Assembly (NCBI RefSeq): GCF_000444135.1
Contig: NZ_ATDK01000230.1
Span: 1 to 64,000, forward strand
From: Pseudomonas avellanae BPIC 631
GTDB taxonomy: Bacteria > Pseudomonadota > Gammaproteobacteria > Pseudomonadales > Pseudomonadaceae
Reading direction: 5' to 3'
DNA: 64,000 nt
Made by a program: the position numbers and the translations under genes. How positions within the stretch are numbered: position 1 is the first letter of the stretch; every line of letters starts with the position of its first letter. The notes below the pieces were generated by a model. That model was not told the DNA's origin and made no database searches. It worked only from the letters and a program-made list of their open reading frames with translations. Below, in pieces: positions 28,285 to 37,150 of this stretch.

Positions 28285-28581
28285 ATGGAGATCAGCAAGA
28301 CCAAAAGCAGCTTCTATCGGCGCTTGTATGTGGCGTACCTGATTGATTCAAAGCTCGCTTGCAGCGTACCGGAACTGACCGCAGTAACCGGCATGCCCCG
28401 CCGCACGGCGCAAGACACCATCGGTGCGCTCGCCGACCTGGATATAGAGTGTGAATTCGAACAACAGGAAGGTGCGCGTAACCACGCTGGCAGTTACCGG
28501 ATTCGGGACTGGGGTGCCATCGACAAGAGCTGGATTGCCAGTAATCTGGCCAGCGTCAAAACAGTGCTCGGATATCCCTGA
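28285..28581 (+). CDS. small winged helix-turn-helix protein
   Basis: A 98-residue protein with a DNA-binding look: VPELTAVTGMPRRTAQDTIG is a good helix-turn-helix (probably the HTH_43-like family known from gamma-proteobacteria), followed by a wing (CEFEQQEGARNHAGSYRIRD) and a C-terminal helix. There is no effector domain. The target is unknown; autoregulation or a role in quorum/stress control cannot be told. AAGGA stands eight bases before ATG 28285, preferred over the upstream ATG at 28258. It is flanked on both sides by heptamer arrays in opposite orientation, as if the gene were a small cassette. Confidence 0.75.
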   Translation: MEISKTKSSFYRRLYVAYLIDSKLACSVPELTAVTGMPRRTAQDTIGALADLDIECEFEQQEGARNHAGSYRIRDWGAIDKSWIASNLASVKTVLGYP

Positions 28582-28584
28582 GAA

Positions 28585-28611
28585 GCAGCTTGCAGCTTGC
28601 AGCTTGCAGCT
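28585..28611. repeat. GCAGCTT heptamer array, right of the HTH gene
   Basis: Nearly four tandem copies of GCAGCTT start three bases after the stop codon. Read on the minus strand the unit is AGCTGCA, one base different from the AGCTACA unit at 28221, so the two arrays form an inverted pair around the HTH gene. Confidence 0.8.
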
Positions 28612-28629
28612 AAAAGCTGACAACTGTCC

Positions 28630-29088
28630 CTACTCCAGATCGCGGCGCATGCCGATGTGCGGGATGTCGTCTTCCAGATAGACTTCGCCCACCGGGTTGA
28701 AGCCATAACGGCTGTAGTAGCCCTGCAAGTGCGCCTGAGCCGAGAGATAGATCGGTTGGTCGGGCCATTTGCGCTCGGCGTTTTCCAGTGCCTGAACCAT
28801 CAACTCGTGGCCAATGCCTCTGCTGCGGATAGAAGGCGCTGTCACAACCCGGCCAATGGTCACATCGCCGCCCTGCTGAATCGGGTCCAGCAAACGCAGG
28901 TAAGCAACCAGTTTGTCTTCCTGCCAGGCCATCAGGTGGCAGGTATCGCCTGTCAGGTCCTGTCCGTCCACGTCCAGATATACGCATTGCTGCTCAACCA
29001 CAAACACCTCGGCACGCAATTGCAGTACGGCGTAGAGCTGCTGGATGCTCAGCTCGGTGTGATGTTTGCAGATCCAATTGATAGACAT
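28630..29088 (-). CDS. elaA: ElaA-type GNAT N-acetyltransferase
   Basis: The 152-residue protein has the single-domain acetyltransferase fold. LRAEVFVVEQQCVYLDVDGQ is the ElaA-family hallmark near the N-terminus; IGRVVTAPSIRSRGIGHELM is the acetyl-CoA pyrophosphate loop (R-x-x-G-x-G/A form); YYSRYGFNPVGEVYLEDDIP closes it. The acceptor is not established for this family. It lies convergent to the HTH gene, and no clear Shine-Dalgarno site is seen before ATG 29088. Confidence 0.88.
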   Translation of the reverse strand: MSINWICKHHTELSIQQLYAVLQLRAEVFVVEQQCVYLDVDGQDLTGDTCHLMAWQEDKLVAYLRLLDPIQQGGDVTIGRVVTAPSIRSRGIGHELMVQALENAERKWPDQPIYLSAQAHLQGYYSRYGFNPVGEVYLEDDIPHIGMRRDLE

Positions 29089-29313
29089 GTCGCAGACTCG
29101 CAGGGAAACCAGAAGCGAAGTCTAAACGTATCCAGCGACATTCCCAATAAACCCTGTCAACGAAGTGTGTGGCGTTGCAGAACGTGTTCAGCCCGCCAGT
29201 TGTCTACCGACGGCTTCAGGTCTTCAATTAAAAGCAGCGGGCACTCTAATGCGTCGCGGTTTTGCTGCCGATAGGATTGCATCGGGCATACCGCTCTTTT
29301 CAGGAACCTGGGC

Positions 29314-30069
29314 ATGTCGCAGTGGCTTCGAGCGGTTGGGTTGCTGGTCTTTCTGCTGATGGCAAACGCCAATGCAGCTGAAAAGTTGCGCCTTGTCGCT
29401 GACCCCTGGCCTCCGTTCACAGATGCGCTGCTGCTCAATGGCGGGCTGGCGACCGATATCGTCAACACGGCGTTGAAGCGCGCCGGGTACACGACCCTCT
29501 ACGAACAGGTGCCTTGGGCGCGGGCGCTGCTGGGGTTGAGCGAGGGGCGTCACGATGTGCTCATCAATGCGTGGTTCAGTGAAGATCGCACCATAATCGG
29601 CCAGTTTTCTGCCGAGTACCTGCTTAACCGTATTCGCTTCATCAAGCGCAAAGAGTCGCCGATTGATGCTCTGACCCATGAGCAACTGCACCATTACCTG
29701 ATCGCCGTAGTGCGCGGCTACGCCTATTCGCCCGCATTCGACAGCGACGTGCTGCTCAAGAAGGTCCCGGTGCAGAACTTCTCCACGGCAGTGCGCATGC
29801 TCGCTGCTGAACGCGTGGACCTGACACTGGAGGATGAATACGTGGCGCGCTACAACCTTGCGCTGGAGGCCAGCGAGGTTCGTGATCGTGTCGAGTTTCT
29901 ACCGGGCTCGTTGAGCGAAAACAGCCTGCATATTCTGGTCAGCCTGAAAAACCCCCATCACGCAAGGATCGTCGCCGACTTCGACCGGGAAATTGCCGCC
30001 ATGAAAGCCGACGGCACCTACGAAGAACTGCTCAGACTGCACGGTCTGCAAGGGCCTCCGGAGCTTTGA
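29314..30069 (+). CDS. periplasmic solute-binding protein, amino-acid ABC type (family 3)
   Basis: A 251-residue protein with a signal peptide (AVGLLVFLLMANANAAEKL, cleavage after ANA). The mature part begins LRLVADPWPPFTD, the usual opening of family-3 binding proteins, and reads GGLATDIVNTALKRAGY, then ARALLGLSEGRHDVLINAWF. The ligand is unknown; polar amino acids are typical. No ABC permease or ATPase gene is adjacent, so it may be an orphan, or act with a remote transporter or as a sensor partner. AGGA stands nine bases before ATG 29314. Its 3' end overlaps that of the convergent FUSC gene by 38 bases. Confidence 0.87.
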   Translation: MSQWLRAVGLLVFLLMANANAAEKLRLVADPWPPFTDALLLNGGLATDIVNTALKRAGYTTLYEQVPWARALLGLSEGRHDVLINAWFSEDRTIIGQFSAEYLLNRIRFIKRKESPIDALTHEQLHHYLIAVVRGYAYSPAFDSDVLLKKVPVQNFSTAVRMLAAERVDLTLEDEYVARYNLALEASEVRDRVEFLPGSLSENSLHILVSLKNPHHARIVADFDREIAAMKADGTYEELLRLHGLQGPPEL

Positions 30070-32230
30070 TCAGGTGAGCGGCGAGGGTGCGCAGCGGCGC
30101 CAGTTGGCGGCAGATCAAGGCCAGTTGGGCCTGTACCAGACGCTGGCTTTCGTCCATCTCTTCGGGGAGCTGTTCCAGTTGAGTGGCCAGCGCCTCCTCG
30201 ACGTCGCTTTGCACGGCGACAGACTTCTTGTCGGCCAGTCCTGCGGCGATTTCGTCAATGCTGGCTGCCAGTGAGGTGCCCACGTTATCGATCAGGTGCT
30301 CGCGGACATCGCTCGGCAATTGCGTATCGCGGTGTGCGCCGAGGCCCGACAGGTAGCTCAGCAGCGTGTGTGACAGCACCAGAAAGCGGAAACCGACGTC
30401 TGCCTCCTTGCGGAAGTGACCGGGCTCCATGAGCATGTTCGCCAGGGTGGTGGACAGCGCGGCATCGGCATTGTGCGCGTTGCGCCTGGCCAGTCGGTAG
30501 GCCAGATCGTCACTTTTGCCCTTGGCGTATTGCTGCATGATCTGCCGAAAATACACGCTGTTGCAGGTCAGGGTATTGGCCAGCACCTTGTTCAGGCGTC
30601 GTCCCTGCCAGTCGGGCAGGAACAGGAACACCGCGAGCCCGGCGATCAGGCTGCCCAGCAAGGTGTCGAACAAGCGTGGCAGGAACAACCCGTAGCCGTC
30701 GCCGACCTGATTGAAACAGAACAGCACCATGACCGTGATGGCCGCGGTCGAAAGCGTATAGCGGGTAGTGCGGTTAACGAAGAACACCACGCCAGCCAGC
30801 ACCGCGCACATCGACTGCAGAATCGGGCTGGTGACCAGATCGAACAGCACCCAGCCGACGGTCAGGCCGATGGCCGTGCCGATGATCCGCTGACCGAGCT
30901 TGCGCCGGGTGGCGCCATAGCTGGGCTGGCAGACAAAAACCGTGGTCAGGATGATCCAGTAGCCTTGCGACGGATGAATCAGGTGCACCATCGCGTAGCC
31001 GATGGTCAGTGCCAGCGGCAGGCGCAGTGCATGGCGGAACAGCAGCGAGGTCGGGGTCATCTGCAGGCGCAGGCGCGTCCAGACGTCCTTGAGGTTGCGC
31101 GGTGAACGGTCGAGCAGGCTGCTGTCGGTGGCGTCGGCCACGGCGTCCGGGTTGCTGGCGTCGCTGATCAGGCGATCCAGCGTGCCGAGGTTGGCGGCCA
31201 GTGCGCGCAGCGAGCGCAACAAGCCGCGCCATGCCGGGTTGCTCTGGATGCGCAGGTGCTCAAGCGAGGCCTGCAGGTCTTCCATGGCTTCTGCGAAGCT
31301 TGGGTCGTACACGAACGGCTGACGCAGCTGTATGGACTCTGACAGTGCCTGACAGGCAACGCCTTGCTGACGCAGCAGGCGCTGACAGCGGAACAGCACG
31401 TCGCTGTGGAAAAACGCATCGGCCAGCGAGTTGTAAGGGTAGTGCGACGAGCTGGCGCGCTCGTGGATGTCCTGAGCGATGAAATACAGTTTCAGGTAGC
31501 GGCTGACTTTCGAGCCGGGCCGACTACTGCCAACGCGGTGCAGAATGATTTCCTTGGTGGAGTTCAGCGCCGCAACAACACGGCCGTTCTGTTGCGCCAG
31601 CTCCAGGCGGCGGGCCTCCACGTTGAGGGTGCGAATCGGCTCGAACAGCGTCGATTTGAGTTTCAGATACTGCCCCAGTTCGCGGAACAACCGCGCCAGC
31701 GCCTGCTGCACCGGCTGGTTGGAAAACAGCATTTGCCACAGCACCGACAACAGGCCGTACCAGGCAGCGCCTGCCACCAGCAGCATCGGCTCGTGCCAGA
31801 AGTCCAGCACCTCACCACCGCGCTGATCGACGCCGATCATGGTGTAGACCGAGAGAATCAGCGTGCCGTAGGCAATCGCGCCATATCGCTCGCCCAGCGC
31901 GCCGAGCATGGTCAGGCAGAAGCTGGCCAGCGCCAGTGAGCAGACGAACAGCCAGGGGTAGGGGAACAGCAGTTCTACAGCGAGTGCGGCGATGCTGAAG
32001 CACACCAGGGTCACGGCCAGGGCATTGAGCCGGCCTTGCCAGCTGTCATCGGTCTCGGCCAGGGCGCTGGCGATAATCCCCAGGAACAGCGGGATCAGCA
32101 GGGCCATCTCGTTTTGATACCAGCACAGCGCCATGCTGCCGGTCAGTGCGATAAAGACCCGAACGCTATAGCTGAATTTATCCAGCGCCCACAATCGACG
32201 GAGAGTATGACGGAGAGATTTCGATGCCAT
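30032..32230 (-). CDS. YccS-like FUSC-family inner-membrane protein
   Basis: About 732 residues in the double layout of YccS/YhfK. One membrane block (residues 20-150, FIALTGSMALCWYQNEMALL) is followed by a large soluble part, a second membrane block (about 395-520, PLALTIGYAMVHLIHPSQGY, then ILTTVFVCQPSYGATRRKLG) and a C-terminal cytoplasmic helix bundle. LGQRIIGTAIGLTVGWVLF and GDGYGLFLPRLFDTLLGSLI match the FUSC signature. FUSC proteins are linked to export of aromatic acids and similar compounds; the YccS branch has no settled substrate. The frame is open to 32320, but ATG 32230 begins at the conserved part; no good ribosome site is seen. Confidence 0.85.
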   Translation of the reverse strand: MASKSLRHTLRRLWALDKFSYSVRVFIALTGSMALCWYQNEMALLIPLFLGIIASALAETDDSWQGRLNALAVTLVCFSIAALAVELLFPYPWLFVCSLALASFCLTMLGALGERYGAIAYGTLILSVYTMIGVDQRGGEVLDFWHEPMLLVAGAAWYGLLSVLWQMLFSNQPVQQALARLFRELGQYLKLKSTLFEPIRTLNVEARRLELAQQNGRVVAALNSTKEIILHRVGSSRPGSKVSRYLKLYFIAQDIHERASSSHYPYNSLADAFFHSDVLFRCQRLLRQQGVACQALSESIQLRQPFVYDPSFAEAMEDLQASLEHLRIQSNPAWRGLLRSLRALAANLGTLDRLISDASNPDAVADATDSSLLDRSPRNLKDVWTRLRLQMTPTSLLFRHALRLPLALTIGYAMVHLIHPSQGYWIILTTVFVCQPSYGATRRKLGQRIIGTAIGLTVGWVLFDLVTSPILQSMCAVLAGVVFFVNRTTRYTLSTAAITVMVLFCFNQVGDGYGLFLPRLFDTLLGSLIAGLAVFLFLPDWQGRRLNKVLANTLTCNSVYFRQIMQQYAKGKSDDLAYRLARRNAHNADAALSTTLANMLMEPGHFRKEADVGFRFLVLSHTLLSYLSGLGAHRDTQLPSDVREHLIDNVGTSLAASIDEIAAGLADKKSVAVQSDVEEALATQLEQLPEEMDESQRLVQAQLALICRQLAPLRTLAAHLIKAPEALADRAV

Positions 32231-32365
32231 GGATAAGCTGACGGCCCTGTTCGCAATTGATCGATCGTGCAGAAGGATATGTACAGGCCAAACGGCTGGC
32301 TGTACATCCGCCTCGCACAATTTATACCGGCCTGCGGTGTTGCGATGTTAGTTCAAAACGTTACG

Positions 32366-33544
32366 TCAGGCGTATTGCGCGGCTGCATAGGCTGATGCCC
32401 AGGCCCACTGGAAATTGAAACCGCCCAGATGGCCGCTGACGTCCAGCACTTCGCCCACAAAATAGAGACCGGGTGATTTTAGCGATTCCATGGTCTTGGA
32501 CGACACTTCACGGGTGTCAATGCCGCCCAGCGTTACTTCGGCGGTGCGATAGCCTTCGGTGCCGGCCGGGACCACCTTCCAGCTCGCCAGTTTTTCAGCG
32601 ATATCGGCCAGTTCGGCGTGGGTGTACTGCTTCATGGGCTTGGAAACGAACCAGTGTTCGGCGATCAGGTTGGCCATCTTTTTGGTGAAGATTTCCCCCA
32701 GCAGGGTTTTCAGCTCGCTGTTGGGGCGTTCGGCCTGTTGTTGCGTGAGCCAGGCGGGCACATCGTGGTCAGGCAGCAGGTTGATTTCGACGGTGTCGCC
32801 GTGCTGCCAGAACGAGGATATCTGCAGAATCGCCGGGCCACTGAGGCCACGGTGAGTGAACAGGATGTTCTCGCGAAAAGCGGTGTCGTTGCAGCTGACC
32901 AGACAATCCACCGAGGTGCCGGACAGCTCGGTGCACAGCTCCTTGAGCTGATCGGTGATGGTGAACGGCACCAGCCCCGCGCGGGTGGGCAGCAGCGTGT
33001 GGCCGAACTGCTTGCCGACCTGATAGCCGAAGCCGGTGGCGCCCAGCGTCGGGATCGACAGCCCGCCTGTGGCGATGACCAGCGACTCGCAGTTCAACGT
33101 GCCCAGCGTGGTGTGCAGGCTGTAGCCGGATTCGGTTTTGTCGATCTGCTGCACGGAAGTGTCCATGTGCAGACTGACACCGGCCTGACGGCATTCCTCC
33201 AGCAGCATTTCCAGAATGTCACTGGACTTGTTGTCGCAAAACAGCTGGCCGAGTTTTTTCTCGTGATACGGCACGCCGTGTTTGGCGACCATCGCGATGA
33301 AATCCCACTGGGTGTAGCGTGCCAGGGCCGATTTGCAGAAGTGCGAATTCTGCGACAGGAAATTGGCCGGCTCGGTGTACATGTTGGTGAAGTTGCAGCG
33401 CCCGCCACCGGACATGAGGATCTTCTTGCCGGGTTTATTGGCGTGATCGATCAACATCACCTTGCGCCCGCGAGCGGCAGCGGTAAACGCACACATCAAA
33501 CCTGCGGCGCCAGCGCCAATGATTACAACGTCAGTAACGGGCAC
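32366..33544 (-). CDS. BaiN/YhiN-type FAD-dependent oxidoreductase (HI0933-like)
   Basis: The 392-residue flavoprotein begins with a Rossmann FAD motif VVIIGAGAAGLMCAFTAAAR and carries the family signature GKKILMSGGGRCNFTN. The C-terminal FAD motif GLYFVGEVLDVSGHLGGFN closes it. Members are annotated as NAD(P)/FAD-dependent oxidoreductases; one branch works on bile acids but no specific substrate can be assigned in Pseudomonas. The start is a GTG at 33544, with GAGGAA seven to eight bases upstream. It is a single-gene unit. Confidence 0.88.
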   Translation of the reverse strand: MPVTDVVIIGAGAAGLMCAFTAAARGRKVMLIDHANKPGKKILMSGGGRCNFTNMYTEPANFLSQNSHFCKSALARYTQWDFIAMVAKHGVPYHEKKLGQLFCDNKSSDILEMLLEECRQAGVSLHMDTSVQQIDKTESGYSLHTTLGTLNCESLVIATGGLSIPTLGATGFGYQVGKQFGHTLLPTRAGLVPFTITDQLKELCTELSGTSVDCLVSCNDTAFRENILFTHRGLSGPAILQISSFWQHGDTVEINLLPDHDVPAWLTQQQAERPNSELKTLLGEIFTKKMANLIAEHWFVSKPMKQYTHAELADIAEKLASWKVVPAGTEGYRTAEVTLGGIDTREVSSKTMESLKSPGLYFVGEVLDVSGHLGGFNFQWAWASAYAAAQYA

Positions 33545-33582
33545 AGCGTGTTTCCTCGGTTATGCAAATCGATCTGTCACGA

Positions 33583-33642
33583 TCGTTCCCATGCTCCGCG
33601 TGGGAATGCCTCTCGTGACGCTCTGCGTCACATATCTGCGCC
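33583..33642. repeat. REP-like intergenic repeat, copy B
   Basis: Sixty bases with two palindromes (TTCCCA...TGGGAA and GTGACGC...GCGTCAC), closely matching 18451-18512. It lies between dbpA and the BaiN-type gene. Confidence 0.8.
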
Positions 33643-33676
33643 GCACCACCTATTCATAATCCAGCTAACGACTATT

Positions 33677-35056
33677 TCAGAGAATCCGTACGCGCAGCGA
33701 CTTGCCTTTGATCTTGCCATTGTTCAGACGCTCCAGCGCCTGTTTGGCCATGCTGCGTTCGACGGAAACGTAGGCCTGAAAGTCAAAGATCGCGATCTTG
33801 CCGACCTGGGTGCCCGCAATACCCGCTTCGCCGGTCAGTGCGCCGAGTATGTCGCCCGGACGCAGTTTGTCCTTGCGGCCGGAGCCGATGCACAGCGTGG
33901 TCATGGCGGGCAGCAATTTGCCGCCTTCCTTGATGCTCAGGTTGTCGTACTGCTGCCAGTTCAACGGGGCTTTCTGCAATTCTTCGATCGCGCGGGCGCG
34001 CTGGCTTTCTGACGGTGCCACGAGGCTGACCGCGATGCCTGTCTCGCCTGCACGACCGGTACGGCCTACACGGTGAATGTGGATTTCCGAATCGCGGGCC
34101 AGTTCGACGTTGAGCACCATGTCCAGTGCATCGATGTCCAGACCGCGCGCGGCTACGTCGGTGGCGACCAGTACCGAAGTACTGCGGTTGGCGAACATCG
34201 CCAGCACCTGATCACGGTCACGCTGCTCCAGATCGCCATGCAGGCCGACCGCAGACATGCCTTTGGCGGTCAGGTGGTCGACCACTTCCTGAACCTGCTG
34301 CTTGGTGAAGCAGAACGCGACGCAGGACGTTGGGCGGAAATGGCCAAGTACCTTGACCACGGCTTCCAGACGCTGCTCGGGGGATATCTCGTAGAAAATC
34401 TGCTCGATCTGGCTGTCGGCGTGCAGCGCTTCGACTTTTACAGTCTGCGGATCGCGCATGAACTTCGACGACAGTTGCTTGATGCCGACCGGGTAAGTGG
34501 CCGAGAACAGCAGGGTTTGGCGGCGCTGCGGGGTCTGCTCGATGATGTCGGCGATGGAGTCGTAGAAACCCATGTCCAGCATGCGGTCGGCTTCATCGAG
34601 AATCAGCGTGTTCAGACCGTCAAGCACCAGCGAGCCTTTGCGCAAATGCTGCTGAATGCGGCCTGGCGTGCCAACGATGATGTGCGCGCCGTGTTCCAGC
34701 GAGCCGATCTGCGGGCCAAAAGACACGCCGCCGCAAAGGGTCAGCACTTTGATGTTGTCTTCCGAGCGCGCCAGGCGACGGATTTCCTTGGCCACCTGAT
34801 CCGCCAGCTCGCGGGTCGGGCACATGACCAGTGCCTGGCAGCCGAAGAAGCGCGGATTGATCGGGTTGAGCAGGCCGATGCCGAACGCAGCGGTCTTGCC
34901 GCTACCGGTCTTGGCTTGCGCGATCAGGTCCATGCCCTTGAGGATCACCGGCAGGCTCTGCGCCTGAATCGGCGTCATTTCGGCGTAACCAAGCGACTCC
35001 AGGTTAGCCAGCATGGCAGCAGACAGAGGCAGAGAATTGAAGGCGGTGTTAGTCAC
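33677..35056 (-). CDS. dbpA: DbpA ATP-dependent DEAD-box RNA helicase
   Basis: A 459-residue helicase with the full motif set: Q motif (GYAEMTPIQAQSLPVIL), Walker A AKTGSGKT, PTRELADQV, GTPGRIQQHL, DEAD in LILDEADRMLDMGF, SAT, and HRVGRTGRAGETG. The C-terminal 75 residues (LRPGDILGALTGEAGI ... LRVRIL) form the DbpA RNA-binding domain that recognises hairpin 92 of 23S rRNA. The role is late 50S subunit assembly. The frame is open to 35209, but the protein starts at GTG 35056 (VTNTAFNSLPLS), the usual DbpA N-terminus. Confidence 0.94.
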   Translation of the reverse strand: MTNTAFNSLPLSAAMLANLESLGYAEMTPIQAQSLPVILKGMDLIAQAKTGSGKTAAFGIGLLNPINPRFFGCQALVMCPTRELADQVAKEIRRLARSEDNIKVLTLCGGVSFGPQIGSLEHGAHIIVGTPGRIQQHLRKGSLVLDGLNTLILDEADRMLDMGFYDSIADIIEQTPQRRQTLLFSATYPVGIKQLSSKFMRDPQTVKVEALHADSQIEQIFYEISPEQRLEAVVKVLGHFRPTSCVAFCFTKQQVQEVVDHLTAKGMSAVGLHGDLEQRDRDQVLAMFANRSTSVLVATDVAARGLDIDALDMVLNVELARDSEIHIHRVGRTGRAGETGIAVSLVAPSESQRARAIEELQKAPLNWQQYDNLSIKEGGKLLPAMTTLCIGSGRKDKLRPGDILGALTGEAGIAGTQVGKIAIFDFQAYVSVERSMAKQALERLNNGKIKGKSLRVRIL

Positions 35057-35131
35057 GACGGTGGACCTGCAAAACAAAAATGTCGCGCAGTGTATCACCC
35101 GCCAGCCAGACCTGGCACCGCGATAAAGGTC

Positions 35132-35156
35132 GTGGGTGCGAGCTTGCTCGCGAAGG
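35132..35156. repeat. Pseudomonas REP element (GAGCTTGCTCGC type)
   Basis: GTGGGTGCGAGCTTGCTCGC followed by GAAGG has the palindromic GCGAGCTTGCTCGC core known from Pseudomonas repetitive extragenic palindromes. It is a single copy, between dbpA and aceF. Confidence 0.8.
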
Positions 35157-35276
35157 GGTCCGTACAGCCCCGGAAGACGGGGCGTCTGGACCATGGTCTT
35201 CGTGAGCAATGCGGATCGCCGCCCCGGTCACACAGGATCTAACAATGAGCGCGGAGCATGGGCGCGATAGCCAGAC

Positions 35277-35302
35277 AAAAAAATCCCCGCTGGAGGGCGG
35301 GG
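35277..35302 (-). terminator. intrinsic terminator of aceE-aceF
   Basis: On the minus strand a stem CCCCGC/GCGGGG (35285-35302) with a six-base loop is followed by an A and then seven T. A second, stronger hairpin without a T run (AGGCCCGTC / GACGGGCCT, 35342-35364) lies between it and the aceF stop and may protect the 3' end. Confidence 0.85.
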
Positions 35303-35371
35303 TTGAGGTTCGAGCGTGGCAGCTCGCAAAGGTGTACGGCAAGGCCCGTCGTGGTGACGGGCCTGGCTGGC

Positions 35372-37009
35372 TTACAGCAGGATTGTGCGGATGTCCGTCA
35401 GCAATTCGCTCAAGCGCTTGGTGAAGCGTGCAGCAGCTGCGCCGTTGATCACGCGGTGATCGTAGGACAGCGACAGCGGCAGCATCAGTTTCGGCTGGAA
35501 GGCTTTGCCATCCCAGACAGGCTGGATGGTTGCCTTGGAAACACCGAGGATCGCCACTTCCGGCGCGTTGACGATCGGCGTGAAGCCGGTGCCGCCAATG
35601 TGGCCGAGGCTGGAGATGGTGAAGCACGCGCCCTGCATGTCGTTTGCAGTCAGTTTCTTGCTGCGCGCCTTTTCAGCCAGTACGGCTGCTTCGGCTGCCA
35701 ATTGCAGCAGGCTCTTCTGATCGACGTCGCGGATGACCGGGACCAGCAGGCCGTCCGGGGTGTCCACGGCGAAGCCAATGTGCACGTACTTCTTACGGAT
35801 CACAGCCTTGCCGCTTGGTGCCAGCGAAGCGTTGAAGTCCGGCAGTTCCTTGAGCAGATGCGCGCAAGCCTTGAGCAGCAGCGGCAGCACTGTCAGCTTG
35901 ACGCCAGCTTTCTCGGCAGCGCCTTTCTGCGCAACACGGAAAGCTTCCAGGTCGGTGATGTCGGCCTGGTCGAATTGCGTGACGTGCGGGATGTTCAGCC
36001 AGCTGCGATGCAGACCTGACGCACCCAGTTGCATCAGGCGAGTCATCGGCACTTCTTCGATTTCGCCAAAACGGCTGAAATCGACTTCCGGGATCGGCGG
36101 GATGCCCGAGCCGCCGCTTGCGCCGCCTGCTGGAGCTTCCTTGGCCTTCTGCATCATGGCCTTGACGTAAACCTGAACGTCTTCTTTCAGCACGCGGCCG
36201 TGTGGGCCGGTGGCGCTGACCGCGCTCAGCTCGACGCCGAACTCGCGTGCCAGCTGACGAACAGCCGGGCCTGCGTGAACCTTGGCGCCGTCTTTGGCCG
36301 GTGCTGCTTCGGCTTTCGGTGCAGGTGCAGCGGCCGGGGCAGCCGCTTCGGCTTTGGCAGGTGCGGCAGCCGGTGCGCTGGCGGCAGGCGCCGGTGCAGC
36401 AGCAGGCGCTGCGCCTGTGACTTTCAGTTTCAGGATCAGGTCGCCGGTGCCGACTTCCTGGTCCAGCTTGACTTCTATGCTTTCGATAACGCCTGCGGCT
36501 GGAGACGGGATCTCCATGCTGGCCTTGTCGGACTCAAGGGTGATCAACGATTGATCAGCCGTGATGCTGTCACCGACCTTGACCATCAGTTCGATGATCT
36601 TGGCTTTGCCCGACGAACCGATGTCCGGAACATGAATGTCCTGAACGGTGGCGGCGGCAGCCGGAGCTGGCTCGGCAGCAGCGGGTGCGGCTTCGGCAGG
36701 TTTTTCAGCAGCGGCAGCGGCAGGGGCCGCAGCGGCTGCAGGTTCGGCAGCAGGTGCCGGCGCTGCAGAAGCTTCGCCTTCCACTTCCAGCTCAAACAGC
36801 TCGTCGCCTTCTTTCAGGCGGTCGCCCAGCTTGACCTTCATGGCCTTGATGACGCCAGCCTTGGGAGCAGGGATTTCCATGCTCGCCTTGTCCGATTCAA
36901 GCGTCAGAACGCTCTGGTCGGCTTCGATGCGATCACCGACCTTGACCATCAATTCAATGACTTCGCCTTCACCGTTGCCGATGTCGGGTACGCGAATTAA
37001 CTCACTCAC
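35372..37009 (-). CDS. aceF: dihydrolipoamide acetyltransferase, E2 of pyruvate dehydrogenase
   Basis: The 545-residue core subunit takes the acetyl group from E1 on lipoyl-lysine and gives it to CoA. Two lipoyl domains are seen, each with the lysine motif ESDKASMEIP (near residues 40 and 160), joined by Ala/Pro-rich linkers. The E3-binding domain follows (GPAVRQLAREFGVELSAVSA), then the catalytic domain ending SLSYDHRVINGAAAARFT (His active site; Asn in place of the more common Asp is usual in the Pseudomonas/Azotobacter branch). I chose GTG 37009, with AAGGAG seven bases ahead, rather than the ATG at 37042. It lies 141 bases after aceE in the same operon. Confidence 0.96.
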   Translation of the reverse strand: MSELIRVPDIGNGEGEVIELMVKVGDRIEADQSVLTLESDKASMEIPAPKAGVIKAMKVKLGDRLKEGDELFELEVEGEASAAPAPAAEPAAAAAPAAAAAEKPAEAAPAAAEPAPAAAATVQDIHVPDIGSSGKAKIIELMVKVGDSITADQSLITLESDKASMEIPSPAAGVIESIEVKLDQEVGTGDLILKLKVTGAAPAAAPAPAASAPAAAPAKAEAAAPAAAPAPKAEAAPAKDGAKVHAGPAVRQLAREFGVELSAVSATGPHGRVLKEDVQVYVKAMMQKAKEAPAGGASGGSGIPPIPEVDFSRFGEIEEVPMTRLMQLGASGLHRSWLNIPHVTQFDQADITDLEAFRVAQKGAAEKAGVKLTVLPLLLKACAHLLKELPDFNASLAPSGKAVIRKKYVHIGFAVDTPDGLLVPVIRDVDQKSLLQLAAEAAVLAEKARSKKLTANDMQGACFTISSLGHIGGTGFTPIVNAPEVAILGVSKATIQPVWDGKAFQPKLMLPLSLSYDHRVINGAAAARFTKRLSELLTDIRTILL

Positions 37010-37150
37010 TATGTCTCTCCTTAGGAGAACCTGTTCACTCACGAATACGCTGGCTCAGTTACAACGAAACAGCCAGGATGCTCATTTACGGTGGGTAAAT
37101 TCCGCATCCTGGGCTGTTTACGCTCTGATCAGCGCTCTTGAAGCAGACTC

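Noticed and set aside
35342..35364. nine-base-pair hairpin just after aceF as the main terminator
   Set aside because: It lacks a T run on the minus strand. The hairpin at 35277-35302 has one and is the better terminator.
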